Shown: positions 45,294 through 54,982, numbered from the stretch's first letter. The stretch is 64,000 nt of DNA from an uncultured Roseobacter sp. (GCA_947501635.1 CANMWT010000005.1:124001-188000); one strand, 5' to 3'. Made by a program: numbers and translations. Notes: generated from the sequence alone by a model not told the origin.

Positions 45294-45397
45294 CCGTGAT
45301 GCGCGCGCCGTGCAGCAGGGGTAGTCGGGCTGTTGGCCTGTTTGCCCCCAGAGACATCGGCAGATGTCCTGGCCGGCGGCGTGCAAAGGATCTCGCC

Positions 45398-45430
45398 CCT
45401 CCGGAGCTTTCTGGCAAGATGAAAGTGCTT
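45398..45430 (+). repeat. Intergenic tail-type repeat, copy 1
   Basis: A small palindrome (CTCCGGAG) followed by TTTCTGGCAAGATGAAAG. The tail TGGCAAGATGAAAG(T/A)GCTT recurs at 47908-47926, and looser forms occur at 51793 and 61752. Confidence 0.5.
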
Positions 45431-45488
45431 CGGGGGTTGGACATCGCGGCTGAGTGTGCGCCGCGCGACATTTTTAGGGAGAACGAAT

Positions 45489-47861
45489 ATGCCGAAGGAT
45501 AGTGGGATTGGCGCAAGCTCAAAGCGTCGCGAAGACGTCAGGTTTCTGACAGGTCAGGGAAACTATACGGACGACATCAACATTCATGGACAGGCGCATG
45601 TGCATTTCCTGCGCTCTGATATCGCGCATGGAACAATCAACAGGATCGACACAAGTGCCGCCGAAACGATGCCGGGCGTCGTGAGGATTTTTACCGGCGC
45701 CGATTTCGAGGCGTTGGGCGGCATGCCGTGCGGCTGGCAGGTCACGGATAAACACGGTGAGCCTATGCAGGAGCCCAAGCACCCCATTCTGGCTCATGGC
45801 AAGGTGCGCCACGTGGGCGAGCCGATCGCTGCCGTGGTTGCGGATACGCTGGAGCAGGCGCGCGACGCCGCTGAGGCGATCGTGCTGGATATTGCAGAGT
45901 TGCCCGCGGTTGTGGACATGAAGGCTGCGGTCAAGGCGGATGCGCCCAAGGTGCATGACGATCTGCCGTCGAACCTGTGTTATGACTGGGGGTTTGTCGA
46001 GGAAAACAAGGCCGCGACGGATGAGGCTTTCGAGAAGGCGGCACATGTCACGACGCTGGAGCTGGTGAACAACCGATTGGTTGCCAACCCCATGGAGCCG
46101 CGGGTCGCTGTCGGCGAATACGCACGTGGTACTGACGAGCATACGCTGTATACCACGTCGCAGAACCCGCATGTGATACGCCTGTTGATGGGCGCATTTG
46201 TTCTGGGCATTCCAGAGCACAAACTACGTGTGGTGGCGCCAGACGTGGGAGGCGGTTTCGGCACCAAGATATTCCACTATCAGGAAGAGGCATTTTGCAC
46301 CTTTGCGGCCAAAGCCTGTAACCGGCCTGTAAAATGGACGTCGTCCCGTTCAGAGGCCTTTATGTCGGATGCGCATGGACGCGATCACGTCACAAAGATC
46401 GAACTGGCGTTGGACGCAGACAACAACTTTACGGCGCTGCGCACGGACACATACGCCAACATGGGCGCTTATCTGTCCACTTTTGCGCCTTCGGTGCCCA
46501 CGTGGTTGCATGGCACGTTGATGGCGGGGAACTACAAGACGCCGCTCATCTATGTGAACGTCAAAGCCGTCTTTACCAACACAGTGCCGGTCGATGCTTA
46601 TCGTGGCGCGGGCCGCCCCGAGGCCACATTCCAGCTGGAGCGGGTCATTGACAAAGCCGCTCAGGAACTTGGCGTTGATCCGGTGGCTTTGCGGCGTCAG
46701 AACTTTATCACCGAATTCCCTTACGCGACGCCGGTGGCTGTCGAGTATGACACAGGGGATTATCACGCGACGATGGACAAGGTGCTTGAACTGTCCGACC
46801 GTGCGGGTTTTGAAGCGCGCCGCAAAGACTCTGAAGCGCGTGGCAAGCTGCGCGGCTTTGGTATCAACTGCTTTATCGAGGCCTGCGGTATTGCGCCCAG
46901 TAACCTTGTGGGTCAGTTGGGTGCGCGTGCGGGTCTTTACGAAAGCGCCACAGTGCGGGTGAACGCCACCGGTGGACTTGTGGTGATGACCGGATCGCAC
47001 AGCCACGGACAGGGACACGAAACATCCTTTGCCCAGGTCGTCGCCGATATGATCGGAATCGATGAGAATATGATCGAGATCGTGCATGGTGACACGTCCA
47101 AGACGCCGATGGGTATGGGGACTTATGGGTCGCGCTCTATCGCGGTGGGCGGCTCTGCCATGGTGCGCGCAACCGAAAAGATCATCGCCAAGGCCAAGAA
47201 GATCGCAAGCCATCTGCTGGAGGCCTCGGAAGGGGATATCGAGTTGAAGGACGGTGCCTTCTCGGTTGCGGGTACAGATAAATCCGTGGCTTGGGGTGAT
47301 GTGACGCTGGCCGCATATGTGCCGCACAATTACCCGCTGGAGGATATGGAGCCGGGTCTGGAAGAGACGGCATTTTACGATCCGTCGAACTTTACCTATC
47401 CTGCCGGTGCCTACACCTGCGAAGTGGAGGTCGACCCTGAAACTGGTGTGGTTTCAATCGAACGCTTTGCCAGTGCGGATGACTTTGGCAATGTGATCAA
47501 TCCGATGATTGTCGAAGGGCAGGTGCATGGGGGGATCGCCCAAGGCATCGGGCAGGCGTTGCTTGAAAACTGTGCCTATGACGAGAACGGTCAACTGCTG
47601 ACAGCAAGTTATATGGATTACACCATGCCGCGCGCTGATGATTTGCCCGGCATGGCGGATTACATCGTTGACCACTCCTGTCAGACACCTTGTACACACA
47701 ACCCGCTGGGCGTGAAGGGTTGTGGTGAGGCCGGGGCCATCGGATCACCGCCCACAGTTATCAATGCCATCATCGACGCGCTGCGCTCGGGTGGGCATCA
47801 GGTGGATCATATCGATATGCCTGCGACACCGGCCAAGGTCTGGGCGGCGATGCAGGGCTGA
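45489..47861 (+). CDS. coxL: Carbon monoxide dehydrogenase large subunit, form II
   Basis: Molybdopterin-cytosine-dinucleotide-binding catalytic subunit of the xanthine oxidase superfamily, 790 aa. The diagnostic loop reads AYRGAGR (near residue 370), which is form II; the form I CO dehydrogenase has AYRCSFR with the copper-binding Cys. The catalytic Glu is in [14 protein letters not shown] near the end. The start at 45489 follows AGGGAG. Whether form II enzymes oxidise CO in nature is disputed, and form-II-only roseobacters have been reported not to oxidise CO. Another small substrate is therefore quite possible. Confidence 0.95.
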   Translation: MPKDSGIGASSKRREDVRFLTGQGNYTDDINIHGQAHVHFLRSDIAHGTINRIDTSAAETMPGVVRIFTGADFEALGGMPCGWQVTDKHGEPMQEPKHPILAHGKVRHVGEPIAAVVADTLEQARDAAEAIVLDIAELPAVVDMKAAVKADAPKVHDDLPSNLCYDWGFVEENKAATDEAFEKAAHVTTLELVNNRLVANPMEPRVAVGEYARGTDEHTLYTTSQNPHVIRLLMGAFVLGIPEHKLRVVAPDVGGGFGTKIFHYQEEAFCTFAAKACNRPVKWTSSRSEAFMSDAHGRDHVTKIELALDADNNFTALRTDTYANMGAYLSTFAPSVPTWLHGTLMAGNYKTPLIYVNVKAVFTNTVPVDAYRGAGRPEATFQLERVIDKAAQELGVDPVALRRQNFITEFPYATPVAVEYDTGDYHATMDKVLELSDRAGFEARRKDSEARGKLRGFGINCFIEACGIAPSNLVGQLGARAGLYESATVRVNATGGLVVMTGSHSHGQGHETSFAQVVADMIGIDENMIEIVHGDTSKTPMGMGTYGSRSIAVGGSAMVRATEKIIAKAKKIASHLLEASEGDIELKDGAFSVAGTDKSVAWGDVTLAAYVPHNYPLEDMEPGLEETAFYDPSNFTYPAGAYTCEVEVDPETGVVSIERFASADDFGNVINPMIVEGQVHGGIAQGIGQALLENCAYDENGQLLTASYMDYTMPRADDLPGMADYIVDHSCQTPCTHNPLGVKGCGEAGAIGSPPTVINAIIDALRSGGHQVDHIDMPATPAKVWAAMQG

Positions 47862-47866
47862 ACGAC

Positions 47867-47921
47867 GCACGCGCGGGACAGGTCCCGCGCGTGCTGTTGA
47901 GTTTATTTGGCAAGATGAAAG
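47867..47921 (+). repeat. Intergenic hairpin-plus-tail repeat, copy 2
   Basis: A perfect 13-bp stem (GCACGCGCGGGAC with its complement) almost without a loop, then TTTATTTGGCAAGATGAAAG. It starts 6 bases after the coxL stop and could end or slow transcription between coxL and coxM. Confidence 0.6.
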
Positions 47922-47957
47922 AGCTTTTGATCTGTGCCGAGATGAAAGGACGAAAGA

Positions 47958-48749
47958 ATGTATAATTTTGATGTGGTAGTGCCCGGTTCGGTTGCAGAGG
48001 CTGTTGCCGCTTTGGGTGAGGAAGACGCGCAGGCGCTTGGGGGTGGACAAACACTGATCCCGACGTTGAAACAGCGTCTGGCAAGCCCGTCGGTTCTGGT
48101 CAGTCTGAGCGGGATCGCGGAAATCAAAGGGGTGTGCAAAACCGATGACGGTCAGTTGAGCGTTGGCGGCGGCACGACCCATGCGACTGTCGCGCGCGAG
48201 GCTGCGGGCACATTTGCCGGGCTGGCAGGGCTTGCGGGTCATATCGGCGATCCGGCCGTGCGCAACCGTGGCACCATTGGTGGATCTTTGGCCAATAATG
48301 ATCCGTCGGCCTGTTATCCCGCAGCAGCCTTGGGGACGGGTGCCACGATCATCACAAACGCGCGCGAGATTGCGGCGGATGACTTTTTTCAGGGCATGTT
48401 CACCACAGACCTTGAAGAAGGCGAGATCATCACGGAGGTCCGCTTTCCCGTGCCGGAGGCGTCGAGTTATCAGAAGTTCGAACAGCCCGCATCGCGGTTT
48501 GCACTTGTGGGTGTCTTCGTCGCGAAGTTTGCAGATGGCGTGCGTGTCGCGGTCACAGGCGCCAGTAACGATGGTGTCTTCCGCTGGGACGAGGCGGAAG
48601 CGGCGTTGTCGGCCAATTTCGCGCCTGAAGCCTTGGACGGGTTGACGGTTTCGGGCGACGATATGATCAACGACTTGCACGGAACGGGTGCTTACCGCGC
48701 GCATCTTGTCGGTGTTATGGCCAAGCGAGCGGTCGCCGCCGCAAGCTGA
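47958..48749 (+). CDS. coxM: Carbon monoxide dehydrogenase medium subunit, FAD-binding
   Basis: Flavoprotein subunit that passes electrons from CoxS clusters to the quinone pool or an acceptor. It has the FAD motifs QALGGGQTLIPTLKQRLASP near residue 30-50 and GDPAVRNRGTIGGSLANNDPSA near 100. At 263 aa it is slightly short but complete, with the C-terminal CO_deh_flav_C-like part present. It is the last gene of the coxSLM set and is convergent with the DUF2254 gene. No coxG, coxD or coxE gene is in the operon. Confidence 0.94.
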   Translation: MYNFDVVVPGSVAEAVAALGEEDAQALGGGQTLIPTLKQRLASPSVLVSLSGIAEIKGVCKTDDGQLSVGGGTTHATVAREAAGTFAGLAGLAGHIGDPAVRNRGTIGGSLANNDPSACYPAAALGTGATIITNAREIAADDFFQGMFTTDLEEGEIITEVRFPVPEASSYQKFEQPASRFALVGVFVAKFADGVRVAVTGASNDGVFRWDEAEAALSANFAPEALDGLTVSGDDMINDLHGTGAYRAHLVGVMAKRAVAAAS

Positions 48750-48806
48750 CGGATGTATGAACGTCGCAGTGCGTTGTCTGCCGACCGCGCGCTGCGCCGC
48801 TTCGTA

Positions 48807-50063
48807 TCAGACCGAGATTTCCTTTACCGTGTCGCGGTCAGCGTCGAGGGGAAGACCTTGCAACGCATAATCCAATGCGCGACTGGCCACGATAGGGGCG
48901 GCCCGTGCCAGTTCCGGCTGTTCCGACAAAGCCAGCACTGCAAGAGCGCGCCGTATGTGAACGGCGATTTCAACATGTTCCGCGCCGTCGCGTGCAATAG
49001 AAGCAAATGCAGCATCCATCAGCGCGTGATGGTCGAGTTCCGGCACAAAGACCTGCGGGGCTGTGACGGTGGGCGTGTCGGTGCAGGCTTTTGCATAGGA
49101 CCAGAGTAACGCCTGCATCCGGTCCAGCGTGGCCACGGCGGTGCCGCAGTCATTGATACCGGGTGACAGCGCCTTGCTGGCGATCTCTGACAGAACAATC
49201 AACCCGTAGGGCGCGTCTTGCTCGATGGTACGCAACGTGCCGATGGTAAAGCCGGCCTGCAAAGTCGAGACGGTTTTTGATAACGCCTCTGCATCGATTT
49301 GGCCTGTAACCTGTGCGATAGGCTGACCTTCCAATACATAGGCGCCGGGCCGGTGCAGGATATAGATGTTGCAGAACTCCGGCAGGCATTTCTGAAGGTG
49401 CGGCACGTCCAGCAGCTGGATGTATCCAGAACAGGGTGCTGGCACTGCGGTGTAGTCGGATGCCGCTACCGTTTCCGGGGTGATGGGATGCGCGCCAAAC
49501 AATGGCGATTTGGCCAGACCGTCCAGTGCTTCGGCGGCGCGCATCGCAACGGTGTTCAGACTGTCATCTACGCTGCCCAGCGTCGTGAGGTGTTGTATCC
49601 AGTGCAGCATGGCAAGCACAACCAGAGCAACAACCAGAACAGTCACACCCATCACGATCATGACGGAGCCTTCTTCGTAGACGTTGGCCTGATAGAGGAT
49701 GATTGAAGCGAGAGCGTAGACAAAAGCACCGATGAAGGTGGCAAGTACGGATTGTGTGGTGGTGTCTTCCAGAAGGATGCGGTGCACCCGGGGTGTCGTG
49801 GAGGCCGCTGCGGCGCGATAAGCGGAAACCATGATGTTGAGCGAAAAGGTCGAGACGGCGAGCATGGAGGTGGCCAGGATCGACAGTACCGGCATGATGG
49901 CATCTGTTCCCAGCCGCGCCGAAGCAGCGGGGGGCAGAAACTGTTGTGCAAGCGGGCTGAGCACGGCGGCGGCCAGCGACAAAAGTGCGTAAAGGCTGAC
50001 CCGCAATCCAAGGTGGCGGTAGTAGCGTTTCAGAATAAGGACAAGCCAGTTCAGGCGGGACAT
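48807..50063 (-). CDS. DUF2254 membrane protein
   Basis: A 418-aa inner-membrane protein of the DUF2254 family. It has four likely membrane helices in the first 155 residues (about 22-42, 57-80, 107-125 and 132-152) and a large cytoplasmic C-terminal domain (about 160-418). Typical family sequence is DDSLNTVAMRAAEALDGLAKSPLFG and KALSPGINDCGTAVATLDRM. Function is not known. AGGTCC lies 9 bases before the start. It is convergent with coxM and downstream of infC on the same strand, with a hairpin between. Confidence 0.88.
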   Translation of the reverse strand: MSRLNWLVLILKRYYRHLGLRVSLYALLSLAAAVLSPLAQQFLPPAASARLGTDAIMPVLSILATSMLAVSTFSLNIMVSAYRAAAASTTPRVHRILLEDTTTQSVLATFIGAFVYALASIILYQANVYEEGSVMIVMGVTVLVVALVVLAMLHWIQHLTTLGSVDDSLNTVAMRAAEALDGLAKSPLFGAHPITPETVAASDYTAVPAPCSGYIQLLDVPHLQKCLPEFCNIYILHRPGAYVLEGQPIAQVTGQIDAEALSKTVSTLQAGFTIGTLRTIEQDAPYGLIVLSEIASKALSPGINDCGTAVATLDRMQALLWSYAKACTDTPTVTAPQVFVPELDHHALMDAAFASIARDGAEHVEIAVHIRRALAVLALSEQPELARAAPIVASRALDYALQGLPLDADRDTVKEISV

Positions 50064-50138
50064 ATAAGGACCTGTTTTTCAACGAAAACAACAGTAGCGC
50101 GAAATGCGCGGCCAGACCAGCACCAGCTCGAACGGCAA

Positions 50139-50164
50139 CGGCCCCGTCTGTGAGGACGGGGCCG
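50139..50164. other. Strong hairpin downstream of infC
   Basis: 10-bp perfect stem (CGGCCCCGTC with GACGGGGCCG) and a 6-base loop, 35 bases past the infC stop. It lacks a T-run on either strand, so it is a possible but non-classical terminator or mRNA-stabilising element. Confidence 0.55.
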
Positions 50165-50198
50165 GGCGACCGCCGAGCGGTGTTTTGGGGTGTGTGCG

Positions 50199-50747
50199 TT
50201 ACTTCGGTAGTGGGCCAATCAGCATGACCATCTGGCGGCCTTCCATTTTCGGGAAATTTTCCACCTTGCCGTGGTCTTTGGTGTCTTCTGCGACCCGCTC
50301 AAGCAGTTCACGTCCCAGATTCTGGTGCGCCATCTCCCGACCGCGGAACCGCAGCGTGACCTTGACCTTGTCTCCATTGTCGAGAAATTTGAAGACGTTG
50401 CGCATTTTCACGTCGTAGTCGTTTTTGTCCGTGTTGGGACGAAACTTGACCTCTTTGATCTCGATGATCTTTTGCTTTTTGCGCGCTTCGCTCTCGCGTT
50501 TTTGCTGTTCGTATTTGAACTTGCCGAAATCCATGATCTTGCACACGGGCGGGTTGGCGTTCGGCGAGATTTCCACAAGGTCCAGACCGGCATCTTCTGC
50601 CATGGCCAATGCCCTTTCGGGCGAAACGACGCCTACGTTCTCTCCGTCTGCGCCGATCAGGCGTATGTCCGAGCCGCGGATTTTCTCGTTGACGCGCGGG
50701 CCTGTTTCTCTTTGTGGCGGCGCGTTATGTGGTCTGCGAGCGATGAT
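50199..50747 (-). CDS. infC: Translation initiation factor IF-3, with non-canonical ATC start
   Basis: Binds the 30S subunit and checks start-codon pairing. The N-terminal domain ([39 protein letters not shown]) and C-terminal domain ([46 protein letters not shown]) are both complete only if translation begins well upstream of the first ATG. No ATG, GTG or TTG lies in frame there. An ATC at 50747, with AAGGA five bases before it, begins the conserved sequence exactly. infC genes are known to use rare AUU or AUC starts for autoregulation. The result is 182 aa. The adjacent second ATC is an alternative. Confidence 0.9.
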   Translation of the reverse strand: MIARRPHNAPPQRETGPRVNEKIRGSDIRLIGADGENVGVVSPERALAMAEDAGLDLVEISPNANPPVCKIMDFGKFKYEQQKRESEARKKQKIIEIKEVKFRPNTDKNDYDVKMRNVFKFLDNGDKVKVTLRFRGREMAHQNLGRELLERVAEDTKDHGKVENFPKMEGRQMVMLIGPLPK

Positions 50748-50913
50748 GGTCTTCCTTCAATTGTTGTCCAAACTGCGCTCGCAAATTAAACGCAGGGGCG
50801 CACTACTTCAAGCGACAAAAGCGAGAATAGGCAAGGGATGCAGCGATTTGGCCGCAAGACCCGTCTGCGATGTCCCGGAGGCGCTGATTGTTGGACGTGC
50901 AGGCCGGGGGCTG

Positions 50914-51762
50914 CTAGTCAAGGAATGCTTTTTCCACGACATATTGCGCCGGTTTTGAATTTGCGCCTTCTTCCAGCCCGTATTCCTCCAGCATGTCCTT
51001 GAGTTCGAGGTTGAACGCGAGGTTGCCGCAAATCATTGCGCGGTCGGTTTCGGGTCTGAGCGGGTCGACGCCAAGGTCCGAGTAGACCTCGCCCGAGCGC
51101 ATAAGGTCCGTGATGCGGCCCATCTTGTCGCTCTGTTCGCGCGTAGTGGTCGGGTAATACTTTATCTTTTTCCAAAATCCGTCGCCGATCACCTCATTAA
51201 GCAGCTCATCTTCCTTGAGGCTTTCGATGATGTTGCGACCGTAGGTCAACTCGCCGGCTTCCCGGCAGGTGTGGGTTATGATGATCTCGTCGTAATCCTC
51301 ATAGGTTTGCGGCTCTCGCAGCAGGGAGGCGAAGGGGGCAAAGCCGGTGCCGGTTGCAAAGAACCAGATGCGTTTGCCGGGAAGCAGCGCGTCATGCACC
51401 AGCGTGCCCACGGGCTTGGGGCGCAAGATGATCTGGTCTCCGGGGGTGATGTGTTGCAGGCGCGACGTGAGCGGTCCGTCTGGCACTTTGATCGAGTAGA
51501 ACTCCAGCTCTTCATCCCAGGAGGGCGAGGCAATGGAATAGGCCCGCAGCAGCGGCTTTTGTTTTCCTGTTTTGGGATCGGGATCGCCCATCAGTCCGAT
51601 CATGACGAATTCGCCAGAGCGGAACCGCAAAGTAGCAGGACGCGTGCATCGGAACGAAAACAGCCGGTCTGTATAGTGCTCGACCTGTGTGACGGTTTGT
51701 GCATCTGGCAATGTCGGTACTTTTGTTGCGGTCGCTTGGGTCACTGGCCTGTGCTCTGTCAT
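50914..51762 (-). CDS. fpr: Ferredoxin-NADP reductase
   Basis: FAD enzyme moving electrons between NADPH and ferredoxin or flavodoxin. FAD binding is shown by RAYSIASPSWDEELEFYSI, NADP binding by ATGTGFAPFASLL and a later CGN motif (AMICGNLAFNLE); it ends in VEKAFLD, close to typical bacterial FPR ends. At 282 aa it is full length. It lies 82 bases downstream of the DUF934 gene on the same strand, at the end of the sulfate operon. It may feed the ferredoxin-type sulfite reductase encoded there, which lacks a CysJ flavoprotein. Its start has no good ribosome site, and a hairpin repeat sits just before it. Confidence 0.93.
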   Translation of the reverse strand: MTEHRPVTQATATKVPTLPDAQTVTQVEHYTDRLFSFRCTRPATLRFRSGEFVMIGLMGDPDPKTGKQKPLLRAYSIASPSWDEELEFYSIKVPDGPLTSRLQHITPGDQIILRPKPVGTLVHDALLPGKRIWFFATGTGFAPFASLLREPQTYEDYDEIIITHTCREAGELTYGRNIIESLKEDELLNEVIGDGFWKKIKYYPTTTREQSDKMGRITDLMRSGEVYSDLGVDPLRPETDRAMICGNLAFNLELKDMLEEYGLEEGANSKPAQYVVEKAFLD

Positions 51763-51772
51763 AAATGTGTCA

Positions 51773-51814
51773 ACGCAGGCTTACACCTGCGTGCCCCTTT
51801 TTGGAAGATGAATG
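51773..51814 (+). repeat. Intergenic hairpin-plus-tail repeat, copy 3
   Basis: 7-bp stem (ACGCAGG with CCTGCGT) followed by GCCCCTTTTTGGAAGATGAATG, reading in the plus direction between DUF934 and fpr. The tail is a looser match to copies 1 and 2. Confidence 0.45.
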
Positions 51815-51843
51815 TGGGATGCGGAAGAGGACGCTTTGACGCG

Positions 51844-52257
51844 TTATCCGCTTTGACGGCCGCGCAGACGGTTTTGGTAGTCATGTGCCTGCCAATTGGC
51901 GCGGAACTGCCACTGGTCCTGTGGTTGCCGCTCGGCGAGGTCTGCGTCGATTTCGACTTCGTCAAACCCAGCGCGCCGCGCCATCGCGTATTGATCGGCA
52001 AGGATGTGCCCCTTGGCGCGCAGCCGGCCGCGATATCCGCGCAACCGCAGCGCCCGCGCAATCGTAAAGCCGCGCCCGTCGGCGGACGAGGGAAAATCGA
52101 TGCGCACCATCTCCAGCGCGCTGGACACCGGAATGTCTTCTGGCGCGGCATCTGACGGTACATCGAGCGCGGTTGCGTCATTTGCAGCCCCCAGAGCGAC
52201 AAAGCCCTCTGTCCAACTGTCTGTTACAAAGCCAGTGTCGTTTACAATAACGGTCAC
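51844..52257 (-). CDS. DUF934 protein of the sulfate-reduction operon
   Basis: Small cytoplasmic protein (137 aa) of the DUF934 family, which is found almost only next to sulfite or nitrite reductase genes. Its conserved parts are VRIDFPSSADGRGFTIARALR, RLRAKGHILADQYAMARRAGFDEVEID and a C-terminal WQ/YQ-rich end. A GTG start is chosen because AGGAGAG lies before it and it overlaps the cysH stop as GTGA. Function is not shown; a role in assembling or regulating sulfite reductase is often proposed from this context. Confidence 0.88.
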   Translation of the reverse strand: MTVIVNDTGFVTDSWTEGFVALGAANDATALDVPSDAAPEDIPVSSALEMVRIDFPSSADGRGFTIARALRLRGYRGRLRAKGHILADQYAMARRAGFDEVEIDADLAERQPQDQWQFRANWQAHDYQNRLRGRQSG

Positions 52258-53030
52258 GTTTTCTCTCCTGATCTGACGGCCTTTCCATTTGCAAAATGGA
52301 TGCCGCACTCCTGTTTTTCGATGTTACGCCAACGCCCTGCGCGCATGTCTTCACCCTCTCTAACAGGGGACGTGCACGGCGCGCATCCGATGGACGGGTA
52401 ACCTTTGGCTACCATCGGGTGGCGGGGTAGTCGATTTTCCGCGATGTATTCGGCGACGTCCTCTCTGGTCCAAAAAGCCAGCGGGTTGACCTTTATCCGG
52501 CCTGTCTCCGGCTCAACCTCAAAAAAGGCAAGCGACGCTCTGGTGCCGGACTGAAACCGCTTGCGCCCGGTGATCCAGCCGTTTGCGCCGGTGAGAGCCT
52601 TTTGCAATGGCTCGGTCTTGCGCAATGCACAGCAGGCATCTGGATTGGTTTGATGCAGCGTGCTGTCGGGGTCGCGCTCCGCGGTGTTTTTACTGCGCAG
52701 GATGCGCAAATTGCGCAAGCCAAGCCTTTCAGCGACTTCCTGTTGGTAAACCAGTGTTTCGGTAAAGAGCATCTCGGTGTCGACAAAAAGCACGGGTATG
52801 TCTCTGTCGACCATGGCCGACAGGTGCAGCAGCGCGACCGATTCCGCACCAAAGCTGGATACCAGCCGCAAGGGTGTGATTTCTGTCAACGCGGTGCGGA
52901 TCACATCGGTTGCGCTGTGGTGGCGCATTTTGATGTTCAGTTCCGCAACCCTGTCCAATAGGCCCGCGTCCAGATCCGCTGCAGGCTGCGGCGTCGGGGC
53001 GCGCTGTGGGGCGCGCGTATCAAGCGGCAT
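52254..53030 (-). CDS. cysH: Adenylyl-sulfate (APS) reductase, CysH family
   Basis: Reduces APS (or PAPS) to sulfite using thioredoxin. It carries the [4Fe-4S] cysteines of the APS-type, a pair in DACCALRK and a pair in GCAPCTSPV, plus the catalytic Cys in QECGIHF. Those cluster cysteines are missing in the E. coli PAPS form, so this is the APS type. The PP-loop start is LRLVSSFGAESVALLHL. At 258 aa it is normal. It overlaps cysI by 11 bases and the DUF934 gene by 4 bases. No cysD/cysN/cysC is in the window, so the activation step is encoded elsewhere. Confidence 0.95.
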   Translation of the reverse strand: MPLDTRAPQRAPTPQPAADLDAGLLDRVAELNIKMRHHSATDVIRTALTEITPLRLVSSFGAESVALLHLSAMVDRDIPVLFVDTEMLFTETLVYQQEVAERLGLRNLRILRSKNTAERDPDSTLHQTNPDACCALRKTEPLQKALTGANGWITGRKRFQSGTRASLAFFEVEPETGRIKVNPLAFWTREDVAEYIAENRLPRHPMVAKGYPSIGCAPCTSPVREGEDMRAGRWRNIEKQECGIHFANGKAVRSGEKT

Positions 53031-54684
53031 CGGCCCGATCCTGCGGGTAGAGGGCTTCTTTGAAAGGAGAGAGGCCCAGACGGCGATAGGTTTGCAGGAA
53101 CGTCTCTGCCGGCGTGTGCCTCAGGTCGAGATATGCCAGAACCAGACGCTCGATCGCAGGAATGATTTCATCAGCAGAAAACCCGGGGCCCGCGCGCTCT
53201 CCGATGGTGGCGTCTTCGGTGCCGTCACCACCCAGTGTGATCTGATAGTTTTCCACGCCCGCACGGTCGAGACCGAGAATGCCGATGTGCCCGACATGGT
53301 GGTGTCCGCAGGCGTTGATGCAGCCCGAGATTTTGATCTTGAGCGGGCCCACGTCATGTTCAAGCTTGAGCGCATCGAAATGGGTTGCAATCTCCTGTGC
53401 AATCGGAATGGAGCGTGCTGTGGCAAGGGCGCAGTAATCCATACCGGGGCAGGCAATGATGTCCGAAATCAGACCGATGTTCGCAGTCGCAAGATCTGAG
53501 GCTTTGAGCGCCGCATGGATCGCGGGCAGGTCGGATTTGTGCACGTGCGGCAGGATCACGTTTTGCTCGTGGCTGATGCGCAATTCGTCATGTGCGTACA
53601 CGCGGGCAATTTCCGCCATCGCGCGCATCTGGTCCGCGCTTGCATCGCCGGGCGTCTGGCCGTGCGCCTTGAGGCTGATCGAAGCGATGGCATAGCCCGG
53701 CGCGCGGTGCTCGGAGACATTCGTATCCACCCAGGCGCGGAACACGGGATCGTTGGTATACGCGGCCTCAAAGGTGGCAAGCGACTTTTGCTTGAACTGC
53801 GGCGCGGCAAAGTCCGCCTCGATCGCGGCCAGCATTTGCTGGTCCACGCCGGTGAACTTCGGACGGATCAGCGCAAAACGCTCTTCGACGCGGGCGCGGA
53901 TGTCGTCAAGTCCATGTTCGTGCACGGTAATCTTGATGCGCGCTTTGTATTTGTTGTCGCGCCGCCCAAGCAGATTGTAGACCGACACGATGGCTTCGAG
54001 ATAGGGTAGCAGGTCTTCTTGTGGCAGGAAGTCCTTGAGCACCTTGCCAATCATCGGGGTGCGTCCCAGCCCGCCGCCGACGATCACCTCAAACCCCGCC
54101 TGACCTTCGCGGGTGACCATCCGCAGGCCGATGTCATGCGCCTTTGTCACGGCACGATCATTGGGGCTGCCAGTGACAGCGACTTTGAATTTGCGCGGCA
54201 GGAACTGGAATTCAGGGTGATCGGTTGACCATTGACGAATAAGTTCCGCAACCGGGCGGGGATCAGCGATTTCATCTGCGGATGCTCCGGCAAAATGGTC
54301 GGCAGTCACATTACGGATCGTGTTGCCGGAGGTCTGGATGGCGTGCATCTGTACCTCGGCCAGCGCATCGAGCATATCAGGGACATCGCGCAGTTCTGGC
54401 CAGTTGTACTGGATGTTCTGGCGCGTGGTGAAATGGCCGTAGCCTTTGTCCCAACGGTCGGCGATATAGGCAAGCTGCTGCATCTGGCGGCTGTTGATCG
54501 TGCCGTAGGGGATTGCCACGCGCAGCATATAGGCGTGCAACTGCAGGTACAGCCCATTCATCAAACGCAGGGGTTTGAATTCGTCTTCGGTCAGTGAGCC
54601 GTCAATGCGGCGTTCCACCTGTGCGCGGAACTGTGCATTGCGTTCCTGCACAAAAGCGGCGTCAAAATCAGTATAGTTATACAT
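53020..54684 (-). CDS. cysI: Sulfite reductase, siroheme/[4Fe-4S] hemoprotein
   Basis: Six-electron reduction of sulfite to sulfide. The siroheme and [4Fe-4S] cysteines are CPGMDYCALA (two Cys) and SGCINACGHHH (two Cys). The symmetric ferredoxin-like halves appear as LYLQLHAYMLRVAIPYG and LRISHEQNVILPHVHKSDL. At 554 aa it matches ferredoxin-dependent sulfite or nitrite reductases. Sulfite is preferred here because cysH, cysG and DUF934 are in the same operon. It overlaps DUF2849 by 8 bases and cysH by 11. The electron donor is likely ferredoxin reduced by fpr. Confidence 0.93.
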   Translation of the reverse strand: MYNYTDFDAAFVQERNAQFRAQVERRIDGSLTEDEFKPLRLMNGLYLQLHAYMLRVAIPYGTINSRQMQQLAYIADRWDKGYGHFTTRQNIQYNWPELRDVPDMLDALAEVQMHAIQTSGNTIRNVTADHFAGASADEIADPRPVAELIRQWSTDHPEFQFLPRKFKVAVTGSPNDRAVTKAHDIGLRMVTREGQAGFEVIVGGGLGRTPMIGKVLKDFLPQEDLLPYLEAIVSVYNLLGRRDNKYKARIKITVHEHGLDDIRARVEERFALIRPKFTGVDQQMLAAIEADFAAPQFKQKSLATFEAAYTNDPVFRAWVDTNVSEHRAPGYAIASISLKAHGQTPGDASADQMRAMAEIARVYAHDELRISHEQNVILPHVHKSDLPAIHAALKASDLATANIGLISDIIACPGMDYCALATARSIPIAQEIATHFDALKLEHDVGPLKIKISGCINACGHHHVGHIGILGLDRAGVENYQITLGGDGTEDATIGERAGPGFSADEIIPAIERLVLAYLDLRHTPAETFLQTYRRLGLSPFKEALYPQDRADAA

Positions 54685-54982
54685 CGCTCAATTCCTCTTG
54701 CTTGCCGTGGGCGTAGTTCGAGGGCCCGCGAGCCCTGAACTCTTCCCGAAAGTGGGTAGGTCTGGCTGTGCCGGATTGTGTTTCAACCTCCGCAAGGTAG
54801 GCGCCCACAACCTCGGCCTTCTGCTGGCTTGCCTCGATCAGGCGCACAGTGGCATCGGCCTCATCGGTCAGCACTTCGGCTTGCGCCAGATCACGCGTCC
54901 AGCCTGTTGCTGTCTGATAGACAACATCGCCTTTCAGCAGGTGATTGGCTGTTACGACTTTCGGGGTGAATACTTTGGCCAT
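54677..54982 (-). CDS. DUF2849 protein of the sulfate-reduction operon
   Basis: A 101-aa cytoplasmic protein in the DUF2849 family, typical of alphaproteobacterial sulfite reductase operons. It reads KVFTPKVVTANHLLKGDVVYQ, then a short acidic helix and a basic C-terminal tail, FREEFRARGPSNYAHGKQEEL. No cysteine or metal motif is visible. Its start overlaps the cysG stop by 1 base and its end overlaps cysI by 8 bases, so expression is tightly coupled. The role is unknown; an assembly or stability factor is a reasonable guess. Confidence 0.88.
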   Translation of the reverse strand: MAKVFTPKVVTANHLLKGDVVYQTATGWTRDLAQAEVLTDEADATVRLIEASQQKAEVVGAYLAEVETQSGTARPTHFREEFRARGPSNYAHGKQEELSDV

